The notes: generated by a model from the letters alone, not told the origin. A stretch of 41,546 bases of DNA from Streptomyces hainanensis (GCF_004348415.1 NZ_SMKI01000004.1:1-41546); one strand, 5' to 3'. Shown: positions 17,135 to 25,482, counted from the first letter of the stretch. Made by a program: numbers and translations.

Positions 17135-18343
17135 TCAGCCGGCGTCCGAGACGTGGGCCCGGATGGCCACCACCGCCGCGCCGCGCGCCCAGTCGTGGAA
17201 GTCGTGGGGCCGCACCGTCATCTCGACACCCGCGGTGTCCCGGCGGCGGGCCGCCAGGCCGGCGTCGACGTCGGCGCGCCAGCCGCGGGCCACGTCCGCC
17301 CCCTCGCCGGCGAGGAACACCCGCTTCACGGTGGTGCCGTTGACCACGTTGGCGATCACCGCGCCCAGCCCCCACGCCGCCTGCCGCACCGCCTCCCGAC
17401 ACACCGGGTCGCCGTCCGACGCCAGCCGCAGCACCTCCCGGTAGGTGGGGAAGCGCCGCATGCCCTGGGCCGCGGTCATCAGGATCGAGCGGGTCGTCAC
17501 GTACGAGGAGGCGCAGCCGCGGTGCCCGGCCGGGCACATCGGGCCGCCCGGGTCCAGGATCTGGTGCCCGAACTCGCCGACGTCGGCCTCCGTCATCCGC
17601 ATCGCCCGACCGTGGACGAACAGCGCGTACCCCACGCCGTCCCCGGCCGTGACCACCGCGAAGTCCTCGACGCCACGCGCCTCGCCGAACCAGTGGTAGG
17701 AGTGGGCCAGCGCCGCCACGTCGTTCTTCACGAAGCACGGGACGCCGAGCCGGTCCGCCATCAGCCGGCGGATCGGCACCCGCTGCCAGCCGAGGATGCC
17801 GGAGTCGACCAGCTCGCTCTCCTCGACCAGCGCCGGAACCGTCCCGTCGCCCCCGAAGGTGACCCCCGCCGCGACCGCGGGGCCGCCGGCCGCCGTCAGC
17901 AGGTCGGCGAGCCGGCCCGCCACCGCCACCACCTCCTCCGGGCTCGGCGCCGTCAGCGGGGCGCTCTCCCGCGCCACCACCTCGGCCCGCAGCGTGGTGA
18001 GCGTGGCGTGGACCCGGTCCGGGGTCAGCTTCAGCCCGAGGAACAGCAGCCGGTCCGCGACCACTTCGAGCGGGCGGGTCGGGCGGCCGTTGACCGGGTC
18101 GTGCCGGACGTCGCGCTCGACGACCAGCCCCGACTCCACCAGCGGCTTGGTCAGCCGGGTCAGGCTCCCCGAGGAGAGTCCGAGCCGGCGGGCCAGGTCG
18201 GTGCGGGACTGCGGCCCGTGGATCACCAGCTCGCGCAGCACCGGGCGCGCGGGCCGCGGCGCCGCCCGCCAGGCGTCGATGGCCGACGTCGGCCCCCGCC
18301 CGTCTCCGTGTTGACCGCCGCTCACCCGTTGAAGACCGCTCAC
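17135..18343 (-). CDS. ROK-family (NagC-like) transcriptional regulator
   Basis: 402 residues. A winged helix (about 35-90, SRTDLARRLGLSSGSLTRLT) is followed by the ROK sugar-binding domain, with FVKNDVAALAH at 204-213. The ROK zinc motif (CxCGxxGC) reads C270-P-A-G-H-R-G-C277, so the second Cys is lost, while His260 is kept. It is the last gene of the SBP-permease-permease-ROK row on the minus strand, 49 bases after the permease, so it probably controls this importer. The GTG start at 18343 is the furthest upstream; it has no clear ribosome site, and GTG 18325 is an alternative. Confidence 0.9.
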   Translation of the reverse strand: MSGLQRVSGGQHGDGRGPTSAIDAWRAAPRPARPVLRELVIHGPQSRTDLARRLGLSSGSLTRLTKPLVESGLVVERDVRHDPVNGRPTRPLEVVADRLLFLGLKLTPDRVHATLTTLRAEVVARESAPLTAPSPEEVVAVAGRLADLLTAAGGPAVAAGVTFGGDGTVPALVEESELVDSGILGWQRVPIRRLMADRLGVPCFVKNDVAALAHSYHWFGEARGVEDFAVVTAGDGVGYALFVHGRAMRMTEADVGEFGHQILDPGGPMCPAGHRGCASSYVTTRSILMTAAQGMRRFPTYREVLRLASDGDPVCREAVRQAAWGLGAVIANVVNGTTVKRVFLAGEGADVARGWRADVDAGLAARRRDTAGVEMTVRPHDFHDWARGAAVVAIRAHVSDAG

Positions 18344-18392
18344 CAGACGAAGGATAGGAGCGTCCGCCCGCCGGTCTCACACGAGTATCCGC

Positions 18393-19268
18393 TCATCCCT
18401 TCAACCCTCCACTGATCATGTCGAGCCGCCAGAACCGTTGGAGGAAGAGCAGCAGCGCGATCAGCGGCAGGACGGAGACGGCGGTGCCCACGATCGCCAG
18501 GCTGTAGAGGGACGGTTCACCCGACCCCTTGGACAGCAGCGTGTACAGGCCGACGTTGATCGGGAACCTGCTCTCGTCCGAGAGCATCACGTACGGCAGC
18601 AGGAAGTTGTTCCAGGCCCCGACGAACTGGAGCATGAAGATCGTGACCATCCCCGGCAGCATCATCGGCAGCGCGATGGTCCCGAAGATCCGGTACTCGC
18701 TCGCGCCGTCCATCCGCGCCGACTCGATCGTCGACACCGGCACCGCCGCGTCGGCGTAGACCCGGGCGAGGTAGATCGCGAACGGCGAGATCAGCCCGGG
18801 CAGCAGGACCGACCAGTAGCTGCCGACCATGCCGATCTTGGTCATGATGATGTACTGCGGGATCGCCAGCAGCATCCCGGGCAGCAGCACCCCGGCGAGG
18901 ATCAGGTAGAAGAGCGCCGTGCGGCCGGGGAACTCGTAGCGCGAGAAGGCGTATCCGGCCACCGCCGAGATCAGCGTGCACAGCAGCGAGCCGAGCCCCG
19001 CGTACAGCAGGCTGTTGAGCGCCCACCGCCCGAACGCCCCGTCCTGGTAGGTGAACAGCTCGCGCAGGTTGTCGAGCAGCCCGGTGCCGGGGGTGAAGGT
19101 GAAGGTCGAGAACAGCTCGGTGTTCGACTTGGTGGCCGCGACGACGATCCACGCCAGCGGCACCAGGCAGTAGAACGCCCCGATCAGCAGCACCACGGTC
19201 GGCAGCAGCCGGGCCCGCTGGTGCGGAAGGAGCCCGGGACGTCGCGCCCCGGTGGTCGACGCGCTCAC
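18393..19268 (-). CDS. Sugar ABC transporter permease (MalG type), ROK-linked system
   Basis: 291 residues, about six membrane spans (first near 25-45, VVLLIGAFYCLVPLAWIVVA). The EAA loop reads VSTIESARMDGASEYRIFG. The GTG start at 19268 overlaps the upstream permease stop as GTGA and is preceded by GGAGGGG, so coupling and initiation are both strong. It ends SGGLKG, as many MalG homologues do. Substrate is unknown; the secreted mannanase across the divergent promoter makes beta-mannosides or mixed beta-glycosides plausible. Confidence 0.92.
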   Translation of the reverse strand: MSASTTGARRPGLLPHQRARLLPTVVLLIGAFYCLVPLAWIVVAATKSNTELFSTFTFTPGTGLLDNLRELFTYQDGAFGRWALNSLLYAGLGSLLCTLISAVAGYAFSRYEFPGRTALFYLILAGVLLPGMLLAIPQYIIMTKIGMVGSYWSVLLPGLISPFAIYLARVYADAAVPVSTIESARMDGASEYRIFGTIALPMMLPGMVTIFMLQFVGAWNNFLLPYVMLSDESRFPINVGLYTLLSKGSGEPSLYSLAIVGTAVSVLPLIALLLFLQRFWRLDMISGGLKG

Positions 19269-20314
19269 TGTGCCCCTCCGAAGGTGCGACGCTGGGTGAC
19301 CCGCAGCAGGGCGAGCGACAGCACCAGCGTGCCGATGGCCAGGACCACAGAGCCGGCCGCCGCCATCGGCAGGTCGTCCCTGATGAACCCGTCCCGGTAG
19401 ATGTACATCAAAGGCACCCATGTCTGGTCGATCTCGACGGTCATCGGCCGCAGCATCGTCGGCTCGCCGTACACCTGGAGCGTGCCGATCAGCGAGAACA
19501 GGCCGGTCAGCACGAGGGCCGGGGCGACCAGCGGCACCTTGATCCGCAACGCGAGCCGCCACTCGGAACAGCCGTCGATCCGCGCCGCGTCGGCCAACTC
19601 CGGCGGGATGCCGCGCAGCGCCGTGTAGATGATGATCATGTTGAAGCCGATGCCGCCCCAGACGGCGATGTTGGCCAGCGAGGGGAAGATCCACCCGCCG
19701 TCCAGGAACGGGATCCCGCCGAGCCCCAACTCCTCCGTGACATGGCTGAACGGGCTGGTCGACGGCAGGTACATGAAGCCCCAGAGCAGCGAGGCGATGA
19801 CGCCGGGCACCGCGTAGGGGAGGAAGATCGCGGCTCGCGAGAACCGGCGGGCCCGCGCGCCACCGTAGTCGAGCAGCAGCGCGAACAGCAGGGCCGCGCC
19901 CAGGGTGAGCGGCACCCCGATCACCCCGTAGAGCGCCATCCGCCCGAACCCGGCCCAGAACGTGGAGTCGGTGAGGATGTCGGCGTAGTTGGCGAACCCA
20001 ACGAACACCTCGCTCCGGGTGCCGAACACGCCCTCGTCGACGATCCGCAGCCCCTGGACGCTGAGGTACAGCGCGTAGCCCACGGGGATCGCGAGGAAGG
20101 CGACGAAGAGCGCGAGCGCCGGCGTGAGGAACACGTAGGGCGCGAGGAACCCGCCGAGGCCGCGCCGGCCGCCGCCGGCCCGCGGTGGCGGGGCGCCGCG
20201 GGCGCCGTTCCCTGATCCGGAGTCGGGCGCGGGAGCCGACACGGCCGCCGGCGCGGCGCCTGCCGCGAGGTCCGTGGCCGGGCCCGACGCGGGGCCTGAG
20301 GTGGTTTCTGACAT
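19265..20314 (-). CDS. Sugar ABC transporter permease (MalF type), ROK-linked system
   Basis: 349 residues. The first 55 form an Ala/Pro/Gly-rich cytoplasmic extension (ATDLAAGAAPAAVSAPAPDS), longer than usual for the family. About six membrane spans follow, with the EAA loop PPELADAARIDGCSEWRLAL. Start ATG 20314 is preceded by GGAGGG at ten bases. A strong hairpin lies between it and the SBP gene upstream, probably lowering permease expression relative to the binding protein. The 3' end overlaps the next permease by four bases. Confidence 0.92.
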   Translation of the reverse strand: MSETTSGPASGPATDLAAGAAPAAVSAPAPDSGSGNGARGAPPPRAGGGRRGLGGFLAPYVFLTPALALFVAFLAIPVGYALYLSVQGLRIVDEGVFGTRSEVFVGFANYADILTDSTFWAGFGRMALYGVIGVPLTLGAALLFALLLDYGGARARRFSRAAIFLPYAVPGVIASLLWGFMYLPSTSPFSHVTEELGLGGIPFLDGGWIFPSLANIAVWGGIGFNMIIIYTALRGIPPELADAARIDGCSEWRLALRIKVPLVAPALVLTGLFSLIGTLQVYGEPTMLRPMTVEIDQTWVPLMYIYRDGFIRDDLPMAAAGSVVLAIGTLVLSLALLRVTQRRTFGGAQ

Positions 20315-20365
20315 GCGGGTGGTGCCCTCCGGGCTGCTGACGGAACGGTGGTGGTGGATGCCGGG

Positions 20366-20387
20366 GCGCCGCCCGTCCGGGCGGCGC
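20366..20387 (-). terminator. Intercistronic hairpin between SBP and permease genes
   Basis: GCGCCGCCCG-TC-CGGGCGGCGC: ten perfect pairs with a 2-base loop, 11 bases after the SBP stop. In SBP-permease operons such hairpins act as partial terminators or mRNA 3'-end protectors, giving excess binding protein. Confidence 0.65.
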
Positions 20388-20397
20388 GCGGCGGGCC

Positions 20398-21681
20398 TCA
20401 GCCCGTGACGGGGAAGCCGACGCGTTCCATCTCCGCGACGACCTCCCGCTGGGTGCGGGCGAGCGCGTCGGTCAGCGGCGTCCTGTCGCGGATCGCGGCG
20501 GAGAAGGCGTCGGCGTAGGCGTCGTTCGCGGTGGTGACGTTCGGCCCCCACTGGATGTGCGGCACGGTGTTCCTGGCGGCCGCCGTCGCCACGTCCCAGT
20601 AGTCGTCCTGTCCCGCGGTCAGCGTGGGCGGATCGCTGAGGACCGCGGCCTCCTGGCCGCTCAGCGAGGCCGGGTACTGCCCGCCGGAGATCTGGACGTC
20701 GGTCGACTCGGCGGCCGTCTCCATCCAGCTGACGAACTCGACGGCCGCCTCCACGTTCTCGGCGTCGTTGGTGACGCTGAGCGCCGAACCGCCCTGGAAC
20801 GCCACCGCGTCGGACTCGCCCTCCCAGTGCGGCAGCGGCGCGATCGCCCAGTCGCCGGCCTGCCCCTCCGCGATCCCGTAGATCACCGAGGGCGACCACA
20901 GGCCCGCCGGCCAGGTCAGCACCTCGCCGCGGTTGACCCGGTTGTTCCACTCGGGCGTCAGCAGCGGCTCGGCGTTCACCAGGTCCCGGTCGATCAGGTC
21001 CTGCCAGTAGCCGGCGACGCGCTGGGACGCCTCGTCGTCGATGCCGACCGTCCACCGGCGGTCGTCGACCTCCCACCAGGTGGCGCCGCCCTGCTGCGCG
21101 AGCCCCGCGAAGTTGCCGAACTCGGTGGGCGAGAAGGTGGCGACATAGGTGTCGGGGTCGCGCTCCCTGGCCTCCGCCGCGACCTCGGCGAACTCCTCCC
21201 AGGTGGCCGGCACCGCGAGACCCAGTTCCTCGAACCTGGCGCGGTTGTAGAGCAGCACCATCGGCCCGACGTCGTCGGGGACGCCGTAGACCTGCCCCTC
21301 GAAGCTGGTGAGTTGCCAGGTCTCGTCGGTGAACTCGTCGGCGAGGCCGCCGACGTGGTCGGCGATGTCCGCCAGCACGTCCGACACCACGAGCGCCGGG
21401 ATCGTCTGGTACTCGACGCAGGTGACGTCCGGGGCGTTGCCGGCCCGGCTGGCGGTCAACAGTTTCGTCGCGGAGTCGTTTCCGCCGCCCGCGTCGGTGC
21501 GACGCACCTGGATGTCCGGGTGGGCGGCGTTGAACGCGTCGACCCGCGCCGTCTGCAGATCCCCCCAGCACCAGAAGTCCAGGGTGACGACATCGTCGTC
21601 ACCGCCGGCGAGGCCACAGGAGCTCAGCAGCGCCGTGACCGCCGCGAGCGCGGCGAGTCGACGCGGAATCCGTACGCGCAT
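20398..21681 (-). CDS. Sugar-binding lipoprotein, ROK-linked ABC importer
   Basis: 427 residues, SBP_bac_1 family. The lipobox is LLSSC (Cys22). Typical features: VVTLDFWCWGDLQTARVDAF at the N-terminus, NAPDVTCVEYQTIPALV, and PLPHWEGE with FQGGSALSV in the second lobe. Its free Cys in FWCWG and VTCVEY is unusual for this family and may form a disulfide. I chose ATG 21681 because it begins the basic n-region (MRVRIPRR); the frame is open further upstream, but those codons do not resemble a signal peptide. The gene is divergent from the mannanase gene; their shared 308-base region holds the mannanase promoter and a CebR box. Confidence 0.92.
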   Translation of the reverse strand: MRVRIPRRLAALAAVTALLSSCGLAGGDDDVVTLDFWCWGDLQTARVDAFNAAHPDIQVRRTDAGGGNDSATKLLTASRAGNAPDVTCVEYQTIPALVVSDVLADIADHVGGLADEFTDETWQLTSFEGQVYGVPDDVGPMVLLYNRARFEELGLAVPATWEEFAEVAAEARERDPDTYVATFSPTEFGNFAGLAQQGGATWWEVDDRRWTVGIDDEASQRVAGYWQDLIDRDLVNAEPLLTPEWNNRVNRGEVLTWPAGLWSPSVIYGIAEGQAGDWAIAPLPHWEGESDAVAFQGGSALSVTNDAENVEAAVEFVSWMETAAESTDVQISGGQYPASLSGQEAAVLSDPPTLTAGQDDYWDVATAAARNTVPHIQWGPNVTTANDAYADAFSAAIRDRTPLTDALARTQREVVAEMERVGFPVTG

Positions 21682-21893
21682 GGAGTGTCTTCCGTCCCGA
21701 TCGATCGTTCTCAGCCAGCGCCCATCTGCGGTGATCCGGGCCGGCGTTGGCTTCGGCGCAGAACCTAACCCCGCTCTTCGCGTCGTGTCCATACATGTGA
21801 CGTCGCCAGTTCGCGGGGAATATGGCCAGCTCATCGGGTGGAGGGTTTCGTGGCAAAAGTCAGTCAAGGGTCGGCGTGGCGGCTCCGCGGGTC

Positions 21894-21921
21894 TTGACGG
21901 CGCGGGGAAACGGTGTATCCG
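21894..21921 (+). promoter_or_regulatory. Probable promoter of the mannanase gene
   Basis: TTGACG (21894-21899) and TATCCG (21916-21921) are 16 bases apart. The CebR palindrome begins seven bases later, where transcription would start, fitting repression by steric block. Confidence 0.5.
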
Positions 21922-21928
21922 TGTGACC

Positions 21929-21942
21929 TGGGAGCGCTCCCA
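21929..21942. promoter_or_regulatory. CebR operator (cellulose-utilisation repressor box)
   Basis: TGGGAGCGCTCCCA is a perfect 14-base palindrome identical to the CebR box of Streptomyces, bound by the LacI-family repressor CebR and released by cellobiose or cellotriose. It lies 47 bases before the mannanase GTG. No cebR gene is in the window. Confidence 0.9.
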
Positions 21943-21989
21943 TCCAACCGGGTTCCATCGTGCTCGACCGACACCTCTCGGGAGCCGCA

Positions 21990-23669
21990 GTGAGATCGAG
22001 AACCAGAACGAGGGCCGCGCGGGCGCGGGCCAGGTCCCTCGTCGCCCTACTGGCCGCGCTGGTCACCCTGTTCGGCCTGGGCCAGAGCGTCCAGGCCGCG
22101 CCGTCCGCCCCGGCCGAGTCGCCGGGCACGGAGGCCGTCGGCCTGCACATCAGCGACGGCCGTCTGGTGGAGGGCAACGGCAACGACTTCGTGATGCGTG
22201 GCGTCAACCACGCCCACACCTGGTACACGAACCAGACCGGGTCGTTCGCCGACATCAAGGCGTACGGCTCCAACACCGTGCGCGTCGTGCTCTCCAACGG
22301 GCACCGCTGGACCCGCAACGACGCCGCCGACGTCACCAACGTCATCGACCTCTGCAAGCGGAACCGCATGATCTGCGTGCTCGAGGTGCACGACACCACC
22401 GGCTACGGCGAGGAGGGCGCGGCGGCCACCCTCGACAGCGCGGCGGACTACTGGATCGGCCTCCGGGACGTGCTGGTCGGCCAGGAGGACTACGTCATCA
22501 TCAACATCGGCAACGAGCCGTGGGGCAACACCAACCCGGCGGGGTGGACGGCCCCGACCATCGCGGCCGTGCAGAAGCTGCGCACCGCCGGGTTCCAGCA
22601 CACGATCATGGTGGACGCGCCCAACTGGGGCCAGGACTGGCAGAACGTCATGCGGACCAACGCCCAGTCCGTGTACGACGCCGACCCGACCGGCAACCTG
22701 CTGTTCTCCATCCACATGTACAGCGTCTACAGCACCGCCCAGTCGATCACCGACTACCTGAACACCTTCGTCAACGCCGGACTCCCCATCGTCGTCGGCG
22801 AGTTCGGCGGTCCCCCCGACCAGTACGGCGACCCGGACGAGGACACCATCCTGGCCACCGCCCAGCGACTCGGGCTCGGCTACCTGGCCTGGTCCTGGAG
22901 CGGCAACACCGACCCGATCCTCGACCTGTCCATCGGCTTCGACCCCGACCAGCTCAGCTCCTGGGGCCAGCGCATCTTCAACGGCGTCAACGGCATCACC
23001 CAGACGTCCAGGGAGGCCACCGTCTTCGGCGGTGGCGGCGGCCCCGGGGACACCCAGGCACCCACCGCGCCGGGCACGCCGACCGCCTCCGGGGTGACGT
23101 CGTCGGCGGTCACCCTCGGCTGGACGGCCTCGACGGACAACGTCGGGGTCACCGCCTACGACGTCGTCCGGGTGAGCGGCGGCGCCGAGACCCAGGTCGC
23201 CACCTCCACCACCAACCGGGTCACGGTCACCGGGCTGACCGCGAGCACCGCCTACACCTTCGCGGTGTACGCGCGCGACGCGGCCGGCAACCGGTCGGCC
23301 CGCTCGGCGACGGTCGCCGTCACCACCTCCGGGGGCGGCACGCCCGGCGCGAGCTGCGCCGTCGCCTACCGGGTGGTGGGCGACTGGGGCGGTGGCTTCC
23401 AGGGCGAGATCACCATCCGCAACACCGGCACCGCCGCCATCAACGGCTGGACCCTCGCCTTCGCGTTCGCCAACGGGCAGACCGTCACCAACATGTGGGG
23501 CGGCACGCCCACCCAGAGCGGCGCCAACGTGAGCGTGACCCCGGCCGCGTACACGAACAGCATCCCGGCGGCCGGTTCCGTCACCCTCGGCTTCCTCGCC
23601 AACCGGGGCGGCACCAACGCGGTTCCGACCGCGTTCACCCTCAGCGGCAGCGCCTGCGCCACGGCCTGA
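21990..23669 (+). CDS. Secreted endo-beta-1,4-mannanase, GH5 (subfamily 8 type) with FN3 and CBM2
   Basis: Cuts beta-mannan chains outside the cell. The GTG at 21990 is preferred because GGGAG lies five bases upstream; GTG 21960 has no ribosome site. The 559 residues comprise a signal peptide (1-37, ending SVQA), catalytic domain (about 48-338), Gly-rich linker, fibronectin type III (about 355-447) and a C-terminal CBM2 (455-557), with Cys456/Cys556 and Trp466, Trp487, Trp503 for cellulose binding. Acid/base is Glu176 (NIGNEP) and nucleophile Glu271 (VVGEFG). The text VMRGVNHAHTWY and VLEVHDTTGYGE matches Streptomyces ManA-type mannanases rather than GH5 cellulases. A perfect CebR box upstream suggests induction by cello-oligosaccharides. 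Confidence 0.93.
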   Translation: MRSRTRTRAARARARSLVALLAALVTLFGLGQSVQAAPSAPAESPGTEAVGLHISDGRLVEGNGNDFVMRGVNHAHTWYTNQTGSFADIKAYGSNTVRVVLSNGHRWTRNDAADVTNVIDLCKRNRMICVLEVHDTTGYGEEGAAATLDSAADYWIGLRDVLVGQEDYVIINIGNEPWGNTNPAGWTAPTIAAVQKLRTAGFQHTIMVDAPNWGQDWQNVMRTNAQSVYDADPTGNLLFSIHMYSVYSTAQSITDYLNTFVNAGLPIVVGEFGGPPDQYGDPDEDTILATAQRLGLGYLAWSWSGNTDPILDLSIGFDPDQLSSWGQRIFNGVNGITQTSREATVFGGGGGPGDTQAPTAPGTPTASGVTSSAVTLGWTASTDNVGVTAYDVVRVSGGAETQVATSTTNRVTVTGLTASTAYTFAVYARDAAGNRSARSATVAVTTSGGGTPGASCAVAYRVVGDWGGGFQGEITIRNTGTAAINGWTLAFAFANGQTVTNMWGGTPTQSGANVSVTPAAYTNSIPAAGSVTLGFLANRGGTNAVPTAFTLSGSACATA

Positions 23670-23682
23670 CCGCGGCTCGACC

Positions 23683-23733
23683 CCGCCGTCCGCTCGCCGC
23701 CGGGCCCGCAGGGCGCGGTGGCGAGCGCGGCGG
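23683..23733 (+). terminator. Terminator hairpin between mannanase and DUF488 genes
   Basis: The arm CCGCCG-tc-CGCTCGCC (23683-23698) pairs with GGCGAGCG-CGGCGG (23720-23733): 14 pairs with a 2-base bulge. It sits between convergent genes and could serve both. Confidence 0.6.
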
Positions 23734-23762
23734 TCCGGCCACGGTCGGGCGACGGGCCGGCC

Positions 23763-24128
23763 TCAGGCCGGGCCGTCGGCCAGCCACCGCGCCAGCACGG
23801 CCGCCTGGCTGTGGTCGAGGTCGCGGGTGGCGGTCAGCAGGGTCACCCGGTCGTGCTCGGCCAGCTCGCGCAGCCGGCCGGCCGCCGGCTGGTGTTCGGC
23901 GTCGCGCAGCTCGGCGAGGTAGCGGCGCCTGAACTCGTCGAACCTCGCCGGTTCGTGGCCGTACCAGCGGCGCAGGCCGGTGGAGGGCGCCACGTCCCGC
24001 AGCCACTCGTCGAGCCGCGCGGCCTCCTTGCTCAGGCCGCGTGGCCAGACCCGGTCGACGAGCACCCGCTGCCCGTCGTCGGTCGAGACGTCCTCGTAGA
24101 CCCTGCGACAGGTGATCCGCTTCGTCAT
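23763..24128 (-). CDS. DUF488-family protein
   Basis: 121 residues. The family signature is complete: RVYED near the N-terminus, VLVDRVWPRGLSKEAARLDE (22-41), and WYGHEP with FDEFRRRYLAEL in the middle. The biochemical role of the family is not established. ATG 24128 follows GAGGAGAGG. It lies 63 bases downstream of the metallo-beta-lactamase-fold gene on the same strand and may be cotranscribed. It is a common housekeeping-type gene in Streptomyces with no visible link to sugar use. Confidence 0.88.
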   Translation of the reverse strand: MTKRITCRRVYEDVSTDDGQRVLVDRVWPRGLSKEAARLDEWLRDVAPSTGLRRWYGHEPARFDEFRRRYLAELRDAEHQPAAGRLRELAEHDRVTLLTATRDLDHSQAAVLARWLADGPA

Positions 24129-24191
24129 GCCACACCTCTCCTCGACTCGTCGGCGAGCTGCCGGCCGGCGGAACGTGCCGCGCCCACCCGG

Positions 24192-24956
24192 TCACCCACT
24201 GTAGCCAGTGCGTGTCGCCGACTCCCGGGCCCGCGCCACCGCCGTCCGCACGTCGGTCCGCAGCGCCGGCCCGTGGCCGGGCAGCAGCAGCTCGGCGGGC
24301 AGCGTCTCGAGCGCGGTGAGGGAGCGGAGTGCCCGGGCGCGGTCCGCGTGGAACATGGCGGGCAGCAGTTGCGGGCCGGCGACCCGGGAGGTGGGGTGCG
24401 CGGTGACCAGCGCGTCGCCGCCGACCAGGACGCCGCGGTCCGGCAGCAGGTAGCAGCAGTGGCCGCGCGTGTGGCCCGGGGTGTGGACCGGCAGCGGCGC
24501 CCCCGGCAGGTCCAGGCGGCCGGGAGCCGGGAACGGCCGGGGCTCGGCGACCGCCACGTCCGCCGTCGCCCCGGCGCGGAGCGCGCGCACCGCCCACGAC
24601 GCCACCCCGGGGCGCCACGCCCGGGCGGCGACCTGTCCGAGCGACACCTGGTCGAGGAAGTCCCGCCTGGCGTGCGGCACCTCCTCCGGGTGGGCCAGCA
24701 CTGGCGTGCCGTACCGGGTGCGCAGCGACTGGGCCGCGCCGAGGTGGTCGGCGTGGGCGTGCGTCAACAGCAGTGCGGCGACCGCCTCGGGCGCCACCGC
24801 GACGGCGGCCAGTGAGGCCAGCACCGCGTCGCGGTCCGCGGGGTAGCCGCTGTCGATCAACGTGGCGGTGTCGCCGTCCCGAACGATGACCCAGTTGGTG
24901 TCACTGCCGGAGACGAGGAACGTGTCCGACGCGACCTGCCGCACGCGGGGGCGCAT
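24192..24956 (-). CDS. Metallo-beta-lactamase-fold hydrolase
   Basis: 254 residues. The zinc motif is THAHADH (His66, His68, Asp70, His71), followed by HTPGHTRGH for the next His ligand, VGGDALV with the bridging Asp, and LLLPGHGP for the last His. This is the glyoxalase II-like arrangement. I chose ATG 24956 (GGGAGG eight bases upstream) over a far-upstream ATG whose extra 70 codons look non-coding. It is divergent from an NTF2-like gene with a pair of similar inverted repeats between them. The substrate is unknown; thioester or lactone hydrolysis is typical of the fold. Confidence 0.88.
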   Translation of the reverse strand: MRPRVRQVASDTFLVSGSDTNWVIVRDGDTATLIDSGYPADRDAVLASLAAVAVAPEAVAALLLTHAHADHLGAAQSLRTRYGTPVLAHPEEVPHARRDFLDQVSLGQVAARAWRPGVASWAVRALRAGATADVAVAEPRPFPAPGRLDLPGAPLPVHTPGHTRGHCCYLLPDRGVLVGGDALVTAHPTSRVAGPQLLPAMFHADRARALRSLTALETLPAELLLPGHGPALRTDVRTAVARARESATRTGYSG

Positions 24957-25000
24957 GCTCCAAGCCTCCCACGCGCGGGCCCGCGTGACAGGAGCGCAAT

Positions 25001-25017
25001 CGTTGGCGTGACCAATG
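25001..25017. promoter_or_regulatory. Inverted-repeat operator, copy 1, in the MBL/NTF2 divergent region
   Basis: CGTTGGCGTGACCAATG has the arms TTGG and CCAA around GTG. It closely matches copy 2, 44 bases away, which puts both sites on about the same DNA face. Likely bound by a dimeric regulator not encoded nearby. Confidence 0.55.
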
Positions 25018-25044
25018 GATCGGCGGTATCGTCGGTCGAAAGAA

Positions 25045-25061
25045 CGTTGGAGTGGCCAACG
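25045..25061. promoter_or_regulatory. Inverted-repeat operator, copy 2, in the MBL/NTF2 divergent region
   Basis: CGTTGGAGTGGCCAACG has arms CGTTGG and CCAACG, six perfect pairs. It sits 13 bases before the NTF2-like ATG, where binding would block initiation. Confidence 0.6.
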
Positions 25062-25074
25062 AAAGGATGGGTTC

Positions 25075-25482
25075 ATGTCGGAAACCACCGACCGGGCCGA
25101 GATCGCCGGCCTGTTCGCGCGGCTCTCCCGCGTCCTCGACGAGGCGCGGTACGGCGACGCCCACACCGTCTACGCCGACCACGTGACGGTGCGGTCGCCC
25201 ACCGGCGGCCGGCTGAGCGGGATCGACGAGGTGACCGACCACCTGCGCCGGTCCCGCCCCGAGGGCGAGCGCACCCTGCATCTGCACGGTGACGTCGAGG
25301 TGGCCGTCGACGGCGACCGGGGGTCCGCCTCGGCGACCCAGCTCGTGTACTTCTACCGGGAGGGGCGGCCGCCGCACCGGGAGGCCGGCGTCCGGGTGGT
25401 CTGCGCCGCCGCCCGCACACCGGCCGGCTGGCGCTTCGACGCGGCGGACATCGCGCTCGTCTTCGCGCGTCCCGCGGCCTGA
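25075..25482 (+). CDS. NTF2-like / SnoaL-like fold protein
   Basis: 135 residues. The pattern EIAGLFARLSRVLDEARYGD, then YADHVTVRSPTGGRLSGIDE, and a closing sheet (GWRFDAADIALVFARP) matches the cone-shaped SnoaL-like/nuclear transport factor 2 superfamily, small proteins that bind or isomerise hydrophobic ligands. Specific function cannot be told. ATG 25075 follows AAGGATGGG. It is divergent from the metallo-hydrolase and probably controlled with it through the two repeats between them. Confidence 0.82.
   Translation: MSETTDRAEIAGLFARLSRVLDEARYGDAHTVYADHVTVRSPTGGRLSGIDEVTDHLRRSRPEGERTLHLHGDVEVAVDGDRGSASATQLVYFYREGRPPHREAGVRVVCAAARTPAGWRFDAADIALVFARPAA

Noticed and set aside
16754..18415. Plus-strand open frame of 553 codons
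   Set aside because: Most of it is the complement of the ROK regulator. Only the first 110 codons hold recognisable scraps.
21960..21989. Earlier GTG start of the mannanase
   Set aside because: No ribosome site precedes it, while GTG 21990 has GGGAG at five bases and starts the basic signal-peptide region.
21990..23669. GH5 enzyme as a cellulase
   Set aside because: The catalytic-domain text matches GH5 mannanases of Streptomyces. The CBM2 and the CebR box alone would have suggested cellulase.
24957..25166. 70-codon N-terminal extension of the metallo-hydrolase
   Set aside because: It would run across the operator pair and the start of the divergent NTF2-like gene. The extension has no family resemblance, and a good ribosome site precedes ATG 24956.
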